A DNA stretch of 64,000 nucleotides from Sciurus carolinensis (GCF_902686445.1 NC_062214.1:95150738-95214737), one strand, 5' to 3'. Shown: positions 1 through 18,104, numbered from the stretch's first letter. Made by a program: numbers and translations. The notes: generated by a model not told the origin, from the letters alone.

Positions 1-2518
1 GCTGTAGTTCAGCGCCTTTCTGTGTTTATGTTAATGGGTAAGAGACACAAAGTGGAAAGTGTACAAATTGGTTGAAATGATGGATCAAGTAGTAGGAAAA
101 GTAAACTGTGTTGTACAAAAATGACATATAATGAAACACTGGATTTGCTCAGAGATGTATAGTTTTATAACTATATAGTAATATATATGTATGTGTGTAT
201 ATATATATATATATACACACACACACATATATATACACACACATATATATACACACATATATAAACTTTTATTTTTGAAATGTCAACAGAAATAATAATT
301 GTTATGAGTCTGAAATTCTTGATGCAACCCCCATTTCCCCAATGAAAGAATTGTTTTTATTGCACAGTTTTTAATCCTGTGAGGTTTATTAGAAATGCAA
401 ATATCACAAAATAACAGAGTTGTCAAAATTATTTAAATCTTGCATAGTTAGTACAAAACAAATGTAGGCAAACAATTTTTAGGCCAGAATGAATGTGGGT
501 TATTGAAAGGGTACCGTAGTGTGCTGACAAACAATGGAAACTTAGGATAAAACACCCTGAGTTGTAACATTTGCCAGTTTCTGTGGTTAGATATTCACAT
601 GTGGCCAACTTCAAGCTACCAGCATGGCCCCCATTGAGCAGGCCTGGGAAATGATGGGCAGTCGCACACCATTACACGGGATTTCTAGCACACATCAGTA
701 ATAGCCATGAATAACTTCAAGAACATAGACAGAAGTAAAATATTTAGGAAAGGATGAATCATAAGTATTTATTGCCCTTTTAATATAACATATTCTATTG
801 TAAGTTCATAAGATTTATTTTTTAATAATGACCATGTTTAATAACTGCTTCACAAAATTCCTGAAAGTTTGAACAATAGGCTCTCACAAGCTGGCCCAAG
901 CCCATTCCAGCTCAGTGGGCATGAGGGTTTTGTTTGCTGTGTAAGAAGGTTTGTAATCTCTTCTTCACTGAGTTGGCCAGTCTCCTCGACTGGGAGTGGA
1001 GGCCTCTGGTGCTTAAAAGTCCTTATTAATCAATTTCTGGCAGTTTGCTGAGAGCCATTTTGTCTCATTATTAATTACACAGGATCGCCACCTAGTGACA
1101 GAAAGGGAATTGGGTTTTTGAGACTGTTGGGTTTTTGAGAGCTGGGAAAATGGCTGTTCTGGTGGACTGTGTCCTACACTAGTTTGGAGGTCCCCAGCAT
1201 GGTGAATTGTGCACTGCTACCACTTCATCAGCACACACTGCTCTGTACATCATACAGTAGGGAATCTGTTGAAAGCTCTCTGAAAAGCTTGGTTAGAATT
1301 AGAAAAAGGTTTGGGTCCAATGTCCCTCTCCTGTTTTACCCTGTCACTCTATCAGAGCATACATTTGCACCACACTGTGTTCCCAGGACTGGGGACCACA
1401 GTGGTAAACACAGAAAGTATCAGGCCCTGCCTCGTGGTGCCTACCATCTTCCCAGGGAGTTAGCCTCATAGTTACACAAGTCACTATACATTCAGAACCC
1501 TGCTCTCAAGGACACATGGGCTATGAGCAGAAATGGTAGGGCGTTTGTATGGATGTGAAGAAGTAGTAGTTGAAATGAGCTCTGGAGGCTGAGCAGGAAT
1601 TGGCCATGCCACTTTGGGGTTTGGGGGACAGGCTGGGGGAGCCTGACCAGATCTATGAGCCAGAGTGGTTAGTGTGGCTGGAGCTCAAGGAACCTTATGC
1701 GTATTCTACCATGTTGACCAGTGAACCCCAGGAACCTGCACCAGTCATTTCACAGGAGTGTCATGAGAGTTAAGTAAAGCAACATCTATGAAAATGCCTG
1801 CTGCTGAGCAAGCCCAGCTAAAAGTAGATTTGTCTCTACTTCAGACAGCTAAGACAGGGGCTCCCAGGAGACATCCCATGCATTGATACTCACAAGAGTG
1901 TAGACAGGTGTGAGAATGAGCAAGATAGCCATGGGAGATTCCTGCTCTGTCTGTAGTTCACTTCGGGAAGATGCTGTCCTCTTGGAGCACTTTGCATCTC
2001 TTCTTAGTCACAGGGAAGAGCCAGACCAGGTTGACCTCAGTGTTGCATCCATTCCTAATGCAACAGGCAGAGCTCTTCTCCAACTCTACCCACACATCCA
2101 CTCCTCCTCCAAATCCCAGTTGACCCTTTGCTACCCAGAATACACTTGTCTCAAAACTGCCCTGGCCTTCCCACCTCCAGCTGTAGAGTGCTGTGAACTC
2201 CATTCAACCAAGTGCTTAATGGCCTTGTGTTTCCAGCATAGTAGCAGATTGGCCTAAGACAATCAAACCAGCTGTTGCCTTGGGTCTACACAGGACCCAG
2301 GTAATTCCTTTTCTGCTTTGACCAGTAGTAGCCATTTATCCTGAGGAAGTAACCACTGACGCCTTGGGATCAAAGTTCATGCAGGGCTATGGGCAGATGG
2401 GTGTTTGAATAATCCTCCCCACCTCCACTCTGACCTGGGCCTGGGACAATCCCAGCAGTGCCTGACATACAAGCCAGTGAGGCCACTCCAGGGCTTAGCA
2501 ATGCATTGTACCACCTAA
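1..2518. other. MYO1E intron sequence, no exon seen
   Basis: This is AT-rich sequence with a TA/CA microsatellite at 176-262 and an MIR-like tail around 1690-1810 (ttaagtaaagcaacatctatgaaaatgcc resembles the MIR 3' part). Open frames up to 115 residues have no recognisable domain and no splice context. The + strand must be MYO1E intron because the next MYO1E exon begins at 6093. Confidence 0.6.
176..262. repeat. TA/CA dinucleotide microsatellite
   Basis: Alternating (TA)n, (TG)n and (CA)n runs with interruptions. Confidence 0.9.
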
Positions 2519-3300
2519 AGGGGCCCATTCTATTTACTTTTTTTAAAAAAAGCAACTTCACTAAGATGTGATTTATATACCATAAAATGAACCCATTTAA
2601 AATGTACGGTTCAATAGTTTTCAGTACATTCACAGTGTAAGGAATCTCACGGAAACCACGCTGGACACGGGAAATATTAAGCAAACAGAGTGTCTCCCTG
2701 CAGGGTAAGAGAGAAAATGAGAGGAAAAGAAAGGGAACGAGAAAGGGCAAGCGCTAGAGAGAGAGTGGAAAAGCGAGGAGGAGAAAGAAAGTGAGTCAGG
2801 GGAAGAGAAAGCAAGAGAGAAGATGGCGGTGAAGCTACCTTTAAAATCCTGGCGGGCTTACAGGGGACCAATAACAGAGGAGGATTCTTGCAAGCTGACT
2901 GATGAACCAGTAGCTAGCTAGAATGTTCACAGATTGACAAGTAGTTGGGAGGCGGGGAAATGGCTGCAACGGAAAGGGCGGGGAGAGCAGCTTTGTACAT
3001 TACACACAGAATTGTGAAAACCTCACCTTTTACTTTTTTTATAAAGCAATTCCTTGAGATATAATTTATATACCATAAAATTTACCTATTTAAAATGTAC
3101 AGTTCAACAGTTTTCAATATATTCAGAGTTGTGCAAACATTACCATAAGCTAACCTAAAACATTTTCATCACCTCCCAAAAAATCATCTGCCTATTAGTA
3201 CCATTCCCATTTCCCCTCCCCCAGCCCTAGACCACTACTATCAATCTACTTTCTATCAATCTGGATTGGTTGTTATGGACATTTCACATAAATAGAATCA
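2519..3300. repeat. Old interspersed repeat in two tandem partial copies, split by an LTR
   Basis: The stretch 'atttatataccataaaat...tttaaaatgtac.gttcaa.agttttca' occurs at about 2567-2630 and again at 3059-3118. Each copy is preceded by tttactttttt-aaagcaa. The sequence resembles an old LINE-associated repeat common in mammals. The first copy is interrupted by the solo LTR at 2636-3004. Confidence 0.7.
2636..3004. mobile_element. Solo LTR of an endogenous retrovirus, 369 bp, 5-bp TSD
   Basis: The element starts TGTAAGG and ends ATTACA (TG...CA). It is flanked by CACAG at 2631-2635 and 3005-3009. Removing it restores the interrupted older repeat (attcacag + aattgtgaaaacc matches the second copy attcagagttgtgcaaac). 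The interior has a purine-rich block (2705-2830) and no coding capacity. The retroviral class was not determined. Confidence 0.8.
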
Positions 3301-3309
3301 TACTTTTGT

Positions 3310-3670
3310 TAAATTTATTCCTAAGTATTCTTTTCTGATGTGTTATAAAGGGGATTTTTTTTTTTCCATTTCATTTTTGGATTTTTTGCTGTTAGTGCAT
3401 AGAAATAGAGTCAAGTTTTATATATGGATTTTATATCCTATCATCTTAATAAATTCACTTATTCTAATAGTTTTTCAGTTTATTCCTTAAGATTGTTTCC
3501 ATGCAAGATCATCTCATCTGCAAGTAGAGATATTTCCACTATTTTCCCAGTCTGGATGCCTTTCGGTTTTTGTGCCTAAAAGCCAGTTTCCAGTGTAGTA
3601 CTGAAGAGGAGTGGTAACCACTGACATCCTTGTTTGTTCCTGATCTTGCGGGCAAAGTATTATGTCTTCC
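3310..3670 (-). mobile_element. LINE-1 ORF2 fragment, degraded
   Basis: On the + strand the sequence reads as the familiar antisense of L1 ORF2 (cctaagtattctttt, gtgcatagaaatagagtcaa, aagatcatctcatctgcaa, ttgtttgttcctgatctt). It is heavily decayed, and frames covering it are not functional. Confidence 0.8.
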
Positions 3671-5870
3671 AAGGTAAACATGATACAAGCTAGGGTTGTG
3701 TGGACAAGGGGTTCTCCCCTCAACTGGGGCTAATGAAGAAATGTAGGAAGGCACCAGCATGGCCTTAGGCACAGTGTGAAACTGGATGTGAGCCGGGAGC
3801 TTACCTGGCAGAGACTTTGTAGGTGCCATAAAAGGTTTTGTTTCTTTTCCCAAGAGCAGAGAGAATCTGTTAGGAGGATTTTTTAGGGGGAGATGGAGTG
3901 AACTAATTAAAACTGAGCTAAGATGATTGTCAGATTTAAGGTGATATTTGAGTCTTAGAAAGGAATTATATGGCAAGGAAGACATGAAAGAGGAGGAAGA
4001 GAGAAGACTTGGTCAGAGCTGGAGGCAGACAGGGCAGGAATTGGTAGTGGTGACTCCACATGGAGATAGTCTTCTCTCTGAGGGATTCACTCATTTTGTC
4101 TTCCCACTAAGTAGTCTTACTTCCTCCCCCAGGAGGCAACTGCACCTAAGTTCTAATACTATTGAACTCCAGAGACCTTCACTATCTGCACCAGTGATAC
4201 TATTCCCCATTCCCCCCTGACATACTAGAGGCCAAATTTCCCTGAGTATTTCCCTGAGGAGGACATGTATATACAAAAACAGGTATGTGTGCATCTGAGC
4301 ATGTGCACTCCCAACTGTGCTCCACTGTGGGCTGCAGGCTTCCTCCCTCCCCCCAGGGTGTTCTGATGCCCCGCCCACCCCCTCCACTCCTCCTTGCTGG
4401 GAAATCAGATGACTTCTGGTATCCAGGCTAATGGCTCTATTAACCAAATGCTGACATATCCCCAATGTATAGGGTGCTTAATCAAAAGCCTGCTTGCCTG
4501 GCCAGCTTTCAGAGCAGCCAGCACTTCTCCAATGGAGAATGGGGATTTCCAATGGACACTAGATAGGAAATGATGTCATGCTAATGATTTGTAAGATGCC
4601 TTTCCTCTGCCATCAGAGAAAAGTGCTTTGTGTGCATTGGCCTGAGAGAAATAGAGCCAAAATAGCATCAGGACTTGCTCCCTCCCACTCAGGGTGTGGA
4701 AAGAACCATCTTAGGAGCCCCACCCCTGCTGAGGCTGGCAGCCAGTCCCCTCTCCCCAGCTCCAGCATACTCATCAACACCCAATGAACATCTGTCAGTC
4801 CAGGACCACAGCAATGACATTGTGCTATGGCCTCAAAGAGCCAGCTCAAAACTGGGTGTGATTATTTGTTCCAGAATTTAAGGACTGGAAAGACTCTCCC
4901 TTTTCCTCCTTCCTCCGGTTCTGTAGGTATTAACAGATATGACAGACCCAAGAACCATTCCCTGACATTGAGTTTCAACTCAACACTTTTTAGAAGAAAT
5001 TTTAAGTTTCTTTTATAGCAAGTGAATATATAGGCTTTACCCTGATTTGTTTTTAAGCCAAGTGGGGGGGAAATATTTTTTGTTTCACTTTCAAAACTGT
5101 GTTGAAACACAGTGTATAAACATTTATTAATTGTTTCAGATACAAGTTTAAAGAGATTCCTAAAAAGGAACAAGTTATAGTTACATGCCTTAGGACACTA
5201 TGAATGGTGACTTGAACAGCAGTGTATAGATAAAGAAGAAACTTAAAAGTTCAAAGATCCTGATTAGTTTTAAAACACTAGATGTATTTTTGATGACTAT
5301 GATGGGGGTTGGTCCTGGCATCCAGTGGGTAGAGGTCAGGGAATAAGCCAGGGATGCTGCTAAATCCCCTTCCATGCGCAGAAAGTGTGCACACACACAC
5401 CCCACACACAACAAAGAATTATCCAGCCAAAATGTCAATAATGCTGATATTGAGAAGCTGGATAAACTCCTGAATGAGAATCCCTATGACCATCAGAAGA
5501 GGGGATAAGTAAATTGTGACCTATTCATTTGGCGGAATAGTGTAAAGCAATGAGGGTGAGTGATACTACAATGATTCCTTATACAGCCACAGAAACAGCA
5601 GATTGGACATTGTTTAAGGATATTTGCAGATGTGGTAAAGCAGTAAAGACAAGTAGGAGAATTACTGATACGGAATGTAGAGTAGTGGTTAATTCTGGAA
5701 GGGAATGCAATTGAAAAGAAGTACCTGCATGCTTGTATGGCACCAGAAAATGTTACATTTACAGAGTTGGGGAAGAAGGGATAGATATGTGACTTCATTA
5801 TTTAAATGTTTAGATATATTTTATGTACTTTTTTTATAGATAGGCCTTTTCCACATTTCCTTCTATGATG
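3671..5870. other. MYO1E intron, no feature recognised
   Basis: This is unique-looking intronic sequence with a short CA run at 5391-5408. Several frames of 60-150 residues occur on both strands but have low-complexity or random composition. I see no domains, splice structure or repeats I can name. Confidence 0.4.
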
Positions 5871-5875
5871 GGGAC

Positions 5876-11598
<5,723 letters not shown>

Positions 11599-12620
11599 GG
11601 CACCAAGAGACTGACAGTTGGGGCAGAGCAGCTTCAGGCACAGACAGGGGAGGGGACATCTGGGGTCTCCCCTTCTGATCCACAGTGAGCAGTTGCTTCT
11701 CCAAGACCTGAAGCTATTCTGGCATCTTCCCCATAGAAGAGACTGAAAAGTCTGGGTTGGGGAAAGGGAGTGTTACTCCATAAATGATCCTAAAAGGTAG
11801 CCTATTCATAGGAATCCAGGAGGGCAAAACCACCACCAAGATTTATTTATTGTATTTAAACCTGGTGAGAGGACAACTGAGGTCCGCTCTGACCTTGTTG
11901 GCTTCAATCCAAAAGCATCCCACTTGCTCACCAGGACTAGGGAATGGCTATAGGTGGCCACTGACAAGTGCCTTTAGTAGAAGAGCACATTTCTTTCATT
12001 CCTGTTTTCCATACCTGACACACACACATTCCTCTCTGCCACTTTCCTTCAGGGAGGACCCATCCTCTGCAGTTTGGGCTTGGTGTGAATGGGCACTATT
12101 ATGCAAATGCCAAGGGCAGGCTGGCCTCCTGAGCCCAGGGGCAGAGGGTCACTGATTCACCTATGCTGGGGCTGCCAGCAGGGAAGGGGCTGGGCACTGG
12201 GCTGTCAGCCTTGCTTTCTCTGGGTCTTCAATTGGAATGTGGCTGGCCCATGTTGGTTATGTTTAATGCTGTACTTATTACAAAAAGGATCTCTTTTTTT
12301 TTTTTTTCCAAGCTGTACATTTACAAAACCAGATCATATACTGTATATATAAAAATCTCAAGATGGTAGAAACATGTATGAATGTACTAAGTAGTATTCC
12401 ACTGTACTCATTCATAAAGGTAGGTTTTATTACAAAACTCCCATCAGGTACTTTTAGACATTCCCTGCTTCTTTTCAAGAACTACAAAAACAGTATCATT
12501 GCGTTCCAGGTCAGTCCCTGGAGACCTTTCTTGACCCTTTCATTATAGGTAATTTTCCTATGATCCCTCTCTGCAGCCCTCCTCCTACCTCCCAAATAAA
12601 TAAAGGAGTCAGTGAACTGC
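11599..12620 (+). other. MYO1E: MYO1E 3' UTR
   Basis: About 1 kb of non-repetitive sequence follows the TGA and runs to overlapping AATAAA hexamers at 12595-12604, with cleavage expected 10-25 bases later. It contains a T13 run near 12297-12309. The exact end is inferred from the signal, and a MaLR-type retroelement begins about 70 bases further on. Confidence 0.75.
12595..12604 (+). terminator. MYO1E: Tandem AATAAA poly(A) signals of MYO1E
   Basis: Two overlapping AATAAA hexamers lie in 'aaataaataaa', about 1 kb after the stop codon. A GT/T-rich stretch follows at 12620-12640 (tttgttttttcatgtttgt), as expected of a downstream element. Confidence 0.7.
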
Positions 12621-12691
12621 TTTGTTTTTTCATGTTTGTCATGAACTCTAATTGGGTCCCTCCAAAAAAGATGATGGAGCCAATCCCTATG

Positions 12692-14764
12692 TGTTAGCTT
12701 TCCTCTACTCCAACAAATACCTGAGATAATCAACTTAGGAGGCAAGACTTGTTGTGGCTCACAGTTTCAAAGGTTTCAATCTGTGATCAGTTGAACCATT
12801 GCCCACTGCTTTTGGTCCTGTGGCAGCACAGCACATCGTGGCAGAGAGCACCTGGTGGAACCCAGATGCTCACCTCATAGCAACTGGAAGTAGAGGAGTG
12901 TGGGAGAAGCCAGGATCCCAATATCATCTTCAATGGCATGCCCACAAGGACACAACCTCTTCCCACTGAGCTCCACCTCCTAAAGATTCTACCACCTTTC
13001 AAGAGTGCCATGAGCTGGGAACGAGCCCTTTAATACATGGGCCTTTGGGCAATATTAAAGTTCCAAACTAGCATTCTGCCCATCTCCAAGAGTCCCGAAA
13101 GTCTTAACTGTTCCAGCATTCTCAAATTTCTCCTCTGAGACTCAAAGCAAATTTTTAGCCATAAGCTCCTGTAAAAATCAGTTACACTCTTCTGAGATGC
13201 AGTGGCACAGGTTAAATATTGCCATTTCAAAAGAGAGGAATGGGAAAATAGCAAGGAGAGACTGGACCAAAGCAAGACCAGAACCCAGTAGTGCAAACAT
13301 ATCTTGTAGCTCCATGTCTGGCATTCAGAGCATACTGGCAGAACATGGGCTCCAAGAGCTTGGGCAGCCCCACTCTATGGCCTTACCCTGTGTCTCACTG
13401 GCTGCTGTCTTGGGCTGGCTTTGCACAATTCTGACACCTTCCCTCAGTAGACATTCTGTATTCCTGGCATTTCTGCCTTTCAGGGGTCCCATTGATTGCA
13501 GCTTTGCTTTTGCCCTGTGAGGCTACTCATAGGAACTTAGATTAGACCCTGCCATGCACTACCTGGCATATGGGGTTTTTCTTTGAAATATAGATGGAAG
13601 CCTCCATGACCACATAACTCTTCCATTCTACATGTCTGCAAAATCAGCATCATGATCTGATGGCACCAAGATCTGCAGCTGGGACCTGTTGGAACCATGG
13701 CTGAGCGCACACAGGGAATCAAATTCCAGAGAAACAATTCCTAGACAGTCCTGCAAATCTTTGAAATGAATTTACACTTTTATACCAGGGATCTGGCCTA
13801 TCCCTGAAATACCTTCAAGACAGTTTTTCTATTGTCCCAGTGCAAAGCACCTGGCTTCTATTTAATAGTAACTGCACCCTCCTTGGCAGCACCTTTAAAA
13901 GGACACCTTTTCTAGCCAAAATGAAAGTTTTCCAAATTTTTCTACTGTTTTGCTTTGCTCCTGATTGTCACAGTAAACTTGACTAAAAGCAGCCAGTAAT
14001 ACACATGTCACTGCCTGAATATTGTACTGCCTTGACATTTTTCTGCCCACATAAATTAATCTGTCACCTTTTAACTGGCCTCCCACAAAGTCTTAGGACA
14101 TGGATATAATGTCTTCAAATTCTTTGCCAAGGTGTAACAAGGATGGCCTCTAGTCTAAGTCCCAACAGAGTCCTCATTTCCATCTGAAACCTCATGACTA
14201 TCACCATTACTGTTCACATTCTTATCAGCATTCTGGTCTACTAAGCCCTCAGCAAAAAATTACCCATTATGCTCCACTTACAGCATTCTAGATTTTCTCT
14301 AGTCCATTGCTCCAAACCTTTCCCAACTCCTCTCATGGACCAATTCCAAATGATTTTGAATGACATTGTCAGGTATAGTCATAGCAATGACCTCACTTAT
14401 CAGAGCCAATTTTGTGTGTTAGCCTTTTGTTGCTGACAAACACCTGATATAAAAAGAGGTAAAGTTTACTTTGGCTCAGTGTCAGAGGTTGTTTGGCCCC
14501 ATTGCCTTTGGGCATGATCTTGCCAGCACTTCAAGGCAGGAATACATAGCAGAGCAAGCCACTCACTTCATGCAGGCAGGTAGCAAAAAGGAGAAGAGAC
14601 TGGAATCCACACGTCCTCTTCAAGGGTACAACCCAATGACCTAACTTCCTTCCACTAGGATCTACCTCCTAAAGATTCCACCACTTCCAGATAGCACCAC
14701 AGGCTGGGGACCAAGCCTTCAACACATGGATCTTTGGGGAAAATTCAAGATCCAAACAATAGCA
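12692..14764 (-). mobile_element. MaLR-type LTR retrotransposon with both LTRs and internal region
   Basis: Related LTRs lie at about 12692-13075 and 14417-14764, both in - orientation (the + strand begins tgttagc and ends with cttcaacacatgg.tctttgggg.a). Between them is about 1.35 kb resembling MST/THE1-type internal sequence: gaaataccttcaagacagtttttc...attgtccc, gcaaatttttagccataagctcctg, and tcctcatttccatctgaaacc. It is non-coding and decayed. No clean target duplication was found, and the bases before 12692 resemble internal sequence, so the left border may be rearranged. Confidence 0.7.
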
Positions 14765-15095
14765 ACCCCCGTACCTCAGCATATGACCTTATTTGGAAAT
14801 AGGGTCTTTACAGAAGTAACAGCATTAAGATGAAGTTATTATAATTGGCATCCGATAAAAAGAGGAAAGCTAACAGGCAGAGAGAAGTTGATGTGAAGAG
14901 GTTGGAAGAAGACAACTGTCTACAAGCCAGGGAGAAAGGCCTGGAGCACTTCCCTTATTTTTCAGGAGGAACCAACACTGACAATACCTTGAGTGTGGAT
15001 TTCTAGACTCTTAGAACTGTGCAGCAATAAATTCCAGTTATTGAAACTACCCAGTCTGTGATACTTTATAAAGACAGACCTAGCAAACAGGTACA
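14765..15095 (+). mobile_element. Ancient LTR-like remnant hosting the MaLR
   Basis: The sequence acctcagcatatgaccttatttgg, aatagggtctttacagaag, ... gtgcagcaataaattcc and ...tagcaaac matches a widespread old mammalian LTR-type repeat. The MaLR appears to have inserted near its start. Confidence 0.6.
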
Positions 15096-16062
15096 ATGTT
15101 TATTGCAGTAATAATGAAAAGTTGGAAATAAGGTAATGTATATCAGCAATAGAACGTTTTCAAGAGTGACAAGTTACTACCTGTTCTCCCTCCAGTTGTC
15201 ATAATCATTGTAAAGCTATTGGGAAATTAAGAGTTTGAGCAGCCCTTTATGCCATTTTAGGATTTTCAAGATCATGAGACAGAATCATTAAGTGCTTAGC
15301 TATGAGGGAACAAAATCAATCTGGATTTAGAAAAAAGATTAACATTTTATTCACTTGTGTTTACTTCAAGAACAGGGAGCAAACTTCATTCCACAACAGT
15401 GACAATGTTTAAAGGGTATTTCAATTTTATTTTGTGACCAGTTAGGAAAGAGGAAAATAAAGCCATAATGTGATTGAGAAAAGGTAATCCTATTGACACT
15501 AGTGCTCTCTGTATTTTACAAAGTACTTTCACAGTCACAGACTCCCTGAAAGTGAAAGGAAGCAAGACAGAACAAGAATTGGGAACGAGGCACATCCTGG
15601 ACTCCCAGTAGCCACCAGCAAAGCACACAAGCTACTTTCTTGTAGGCAGGAATGCCTCAGTGGTCCTCCCTTGATTTTCCTTTGAGTGTCATTTTATTGT
15701 GACTGGGAACTCTCAGGCTCTAGGTAACAAAACAGGAACCAAGTTAATGCCCCTCACACCTGATAAAAGCATGTGCATGGAGATGACAGACCCAGCCCTC
15801 ATCACCTGTAACCAGTGCCCAGTGCTAGGCTCAAGGAGGCTCTTGATTGATTTTGCTTGAATAGATAAGTGGATTCATTTTTACAGGTGAAGATAGTTTA
15901 GATCCTGAAATGAAGAGACTGAAATTCTAGAAAGATTCACTAAAAAGAAATTTGTAGAAAATTGGTTTATTCTTGAAATTATTTCTACATATTTAGAAAT
16001 TTAATATGGAGCTACTGTAAAGATTAATGACATAACATTTCCTTTTTTTTTTTTTTCTAATT
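15096..16062. other. Intergenic, no gene seen
   Basis: This lies between MYO1E and CCNB2. I see no coding structure, only a T-rich run at 16042-16056 and unassigned sequence. Confidence 0.4.
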
Positions 16063-16075
16063 AAAAAGGCTTCAG

Positions 16076-16170
16076 GGCTGGGGAGATAGCTCAGCTGGTA
16101 GAGTGCTTGCCTTGCAAGCAAAAGGCCCTGAGTTCGATCCCCAGTACCGCAAAAAAAAAAAAAAAAAAAA
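16076..16170 (+). mobile_element. ID-type SINE, 13-bp TSD
   Basis: It starts gggctggggagatagctcag, continues ctggtagagtgcttgcc, and has gttcgatccccagtaccgc plus an A tail. The target duplication aaaaaggcttcag lies at 16063-16075 and 16171-16183. Both A-box-like and B-box-like (gttcgatcc) pol III motifs are intact. Confidence 0.96.
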
Positions 16171-16183
16171 AAAAAGGCTTCAG

Positions 16184-17846
16184 AAAACTTTCTTTCCCTT
16201 TAGGGTCTTTAATTCATTAAGATTTCTTATCATCTCTGACTAGTCAGGCCTGCCATTTTGCTCACTGTCCAGTTAAGTAAACATGATTGGTTCAAGAATC
16301 TCTTGAACTGAGAGAACACAAAGATCAAATGACCATGCATACCTGTCTTCTGCAAACCGCCATCCTGTCTGAAGTACAGGGTATCCATGTGCACAAACAA
16401 CCCCAGGGTACAACAGTATCAAACACCACATAGAGATGCATCAGATCCCTCCAACCAAAGGTTTAAAGTACCAAGAACGCAATGAGCAAGACTGATAATG
16501 GACCTTGGGTGGCCAGTGTTCAAACTTCAAAGTCTTTGGCCTAAGAACTCTGTTACCTTCCTGAATATCATTAAGGACCCCAAAGAGTTTGGCTTTTTTT
16601 GGTTACAGCTATCAATACTTACTGTATTAGAAATTAAAACTAAAAAGAAAAGTTTGAACACAAAAAAATTCACTAGCCACCAGAGTAATGACATCACATT
16701 CTGTAGCTAACCCATCTGATCAAACCTGACTTTCTACTGTTACCAAATGCAGCCTATGAAAGGAAGATGATGAGAGCCATTTCCCTTTAAAAGGACATGC
16801 CCTGGGAATTATACGCATCATGTCCACTCATGTTCTACTAGTCAGTATGTAGTCACATGGTTCTACTAGTCAGTATGTAGTCACATGGTCTCAGTATGTA
16901 GCTCAGAGTACAAACACTGGGGAGATAGCTGAGAGTACAAACACTGAGCTGTGGAAGCCACTTACCCAGAGCACCAGAGCCACAGCCTTCTCATAGTCAC
17001 AGGTCTTCCCAAGCAGAGGTGCACACAAGAACAAAAGAGAAACATGGATGTGCATCCAATATAATTTGAACAAATTACAAACCACTGAATGTCAATGAAC
17101 ACAGTTTTACATATAATCCACATACTTTCCCTCCATAACTCCATCCCAAACTATTCCCCAGACCTTCCCTGAGTAACACTAGTCAGACCACCTGGCTCTG
17201 CCTCTAGGCGTTAACATTCCTTTTATGGGTGGTTTGCTAGTTATGGTTTAATTAGTAGTAGGACTGGAGTCTGGTTACCAGGGGAATCAGCAGTCTGTGC
17301 AGTGCATCTTAGGTAAAGAGCTTGACTCTACACTTGGCACATCTAAGTTTCATGATCAAGAGTAGGACCATAAATGTTGCTCCCTTTCCCTTCTGGTTTA
17401 GGCTCTCCCTACTCCTGGCTGATTGCAGTTCCTCCTGGATTTAGTAACTGACCTTTTTCCTACCAGCTAATCTTGATGCCATTCCTTCCTACTTTCCCTT
17501 CTTAGCACCCCTTCTAACCAAAAGACTATGGCTCAGCATGGTCTACTACCTTGCTCAAGGTCATTTTTGGGGGGAGGAATGAGTCGAGTCATCATTGAGA
17601 CAGACCTTCATCTGACTTCAAGACCCATACTTTTGGTCATGGACTCTTAATTAAACGTATTTAGGAATTTGATAATGTGTCAGCCTTTAGACTTTCAATA
17701 TCATTCTCTGAAAAAATAAGAATCTAAAAGAAGAAAAAATTCAAATAGGATTCAAGAGCTATAAATTTGTAAAGTTTTTTGATGGGCAAGAGATACATCT
17801 AACATACCTTTGAATCCCCAGATTCTACCTCTTCTCAAGAACTTCA
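16184..17846. other. Intergenic, local tandem duplications only
   Basis: There is no gene. A perfect 28-bp tandem repeat lies at 16833-16888, and gagtacaaacactg is repeated at 16905-16918 and 16933-16946. The remainder is unassigned. Confidence 0.5.
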
Positions 17847-17947
17847 GGGCTGGGGAGATAGCTCAGTTGGTAGAGTGCTTGCCTCACAGGCACAAGGCCC
17901 TGGGTTCAAATCCACAGCACCCCCCCAAAAAAAATATATATATATAT
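17847..17947 (+). mobile_element. ID-type SINE, first of an inverted pair
   Basis: It shows gggctggggagatagctcag, then ttggtagagtgcttgcctc, and gttcaaatccacagc with a TA tail. Confidence 0.92.
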
Positions 17948-17948
17948 A

Positions 17949-18050
17949 TTTAGTTGTAGGTGGATGCATATTTTCTGTGGTGTTGGGGATCAAATCCAGT
18001 GCCTCACATGTGCCAGGTGATGGTCCACCACTAAGCCATAACCCCAGCCC
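17949..18050 (-). mobile_element. ID-type SINE, second of an inverted pair
   Basis: It is the reverse complement of the ID core: ttggggatcaaatccagtgc, then cactaagccataaccccagccc. It is joined to the preceding copy by a short TA run. Confidence 0.92.
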
Positions 18051-18104
18051 AAGACCATCAAACTTCTTAAAATCCAAGTAGATAATGTTCCAGGATCTCC
18101 TTCA

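Noticed and set aside
3539..3985. 148-residue open frame on the - strand
   Set aside because: Its C-terminal part overlies an L1 ORF2 remnant in the wrong frame, and the rest has random composition with no domain or splice context.
12692..14764. Coding capacity in the MaLR-type element
   Set aside because: No frame of meaningful length or retroviral domain is visible. The internal region is non-coding, as is usual for MaLRs.
16076..16170. tRNA-like sequence with A and B boxes
   Set aside because: This is a tRNA-derived ID SINE: it has a poly-A tail and a target duplication and lacks an acceptor stem. The same holds for all other gttcgatcc-containing copies.
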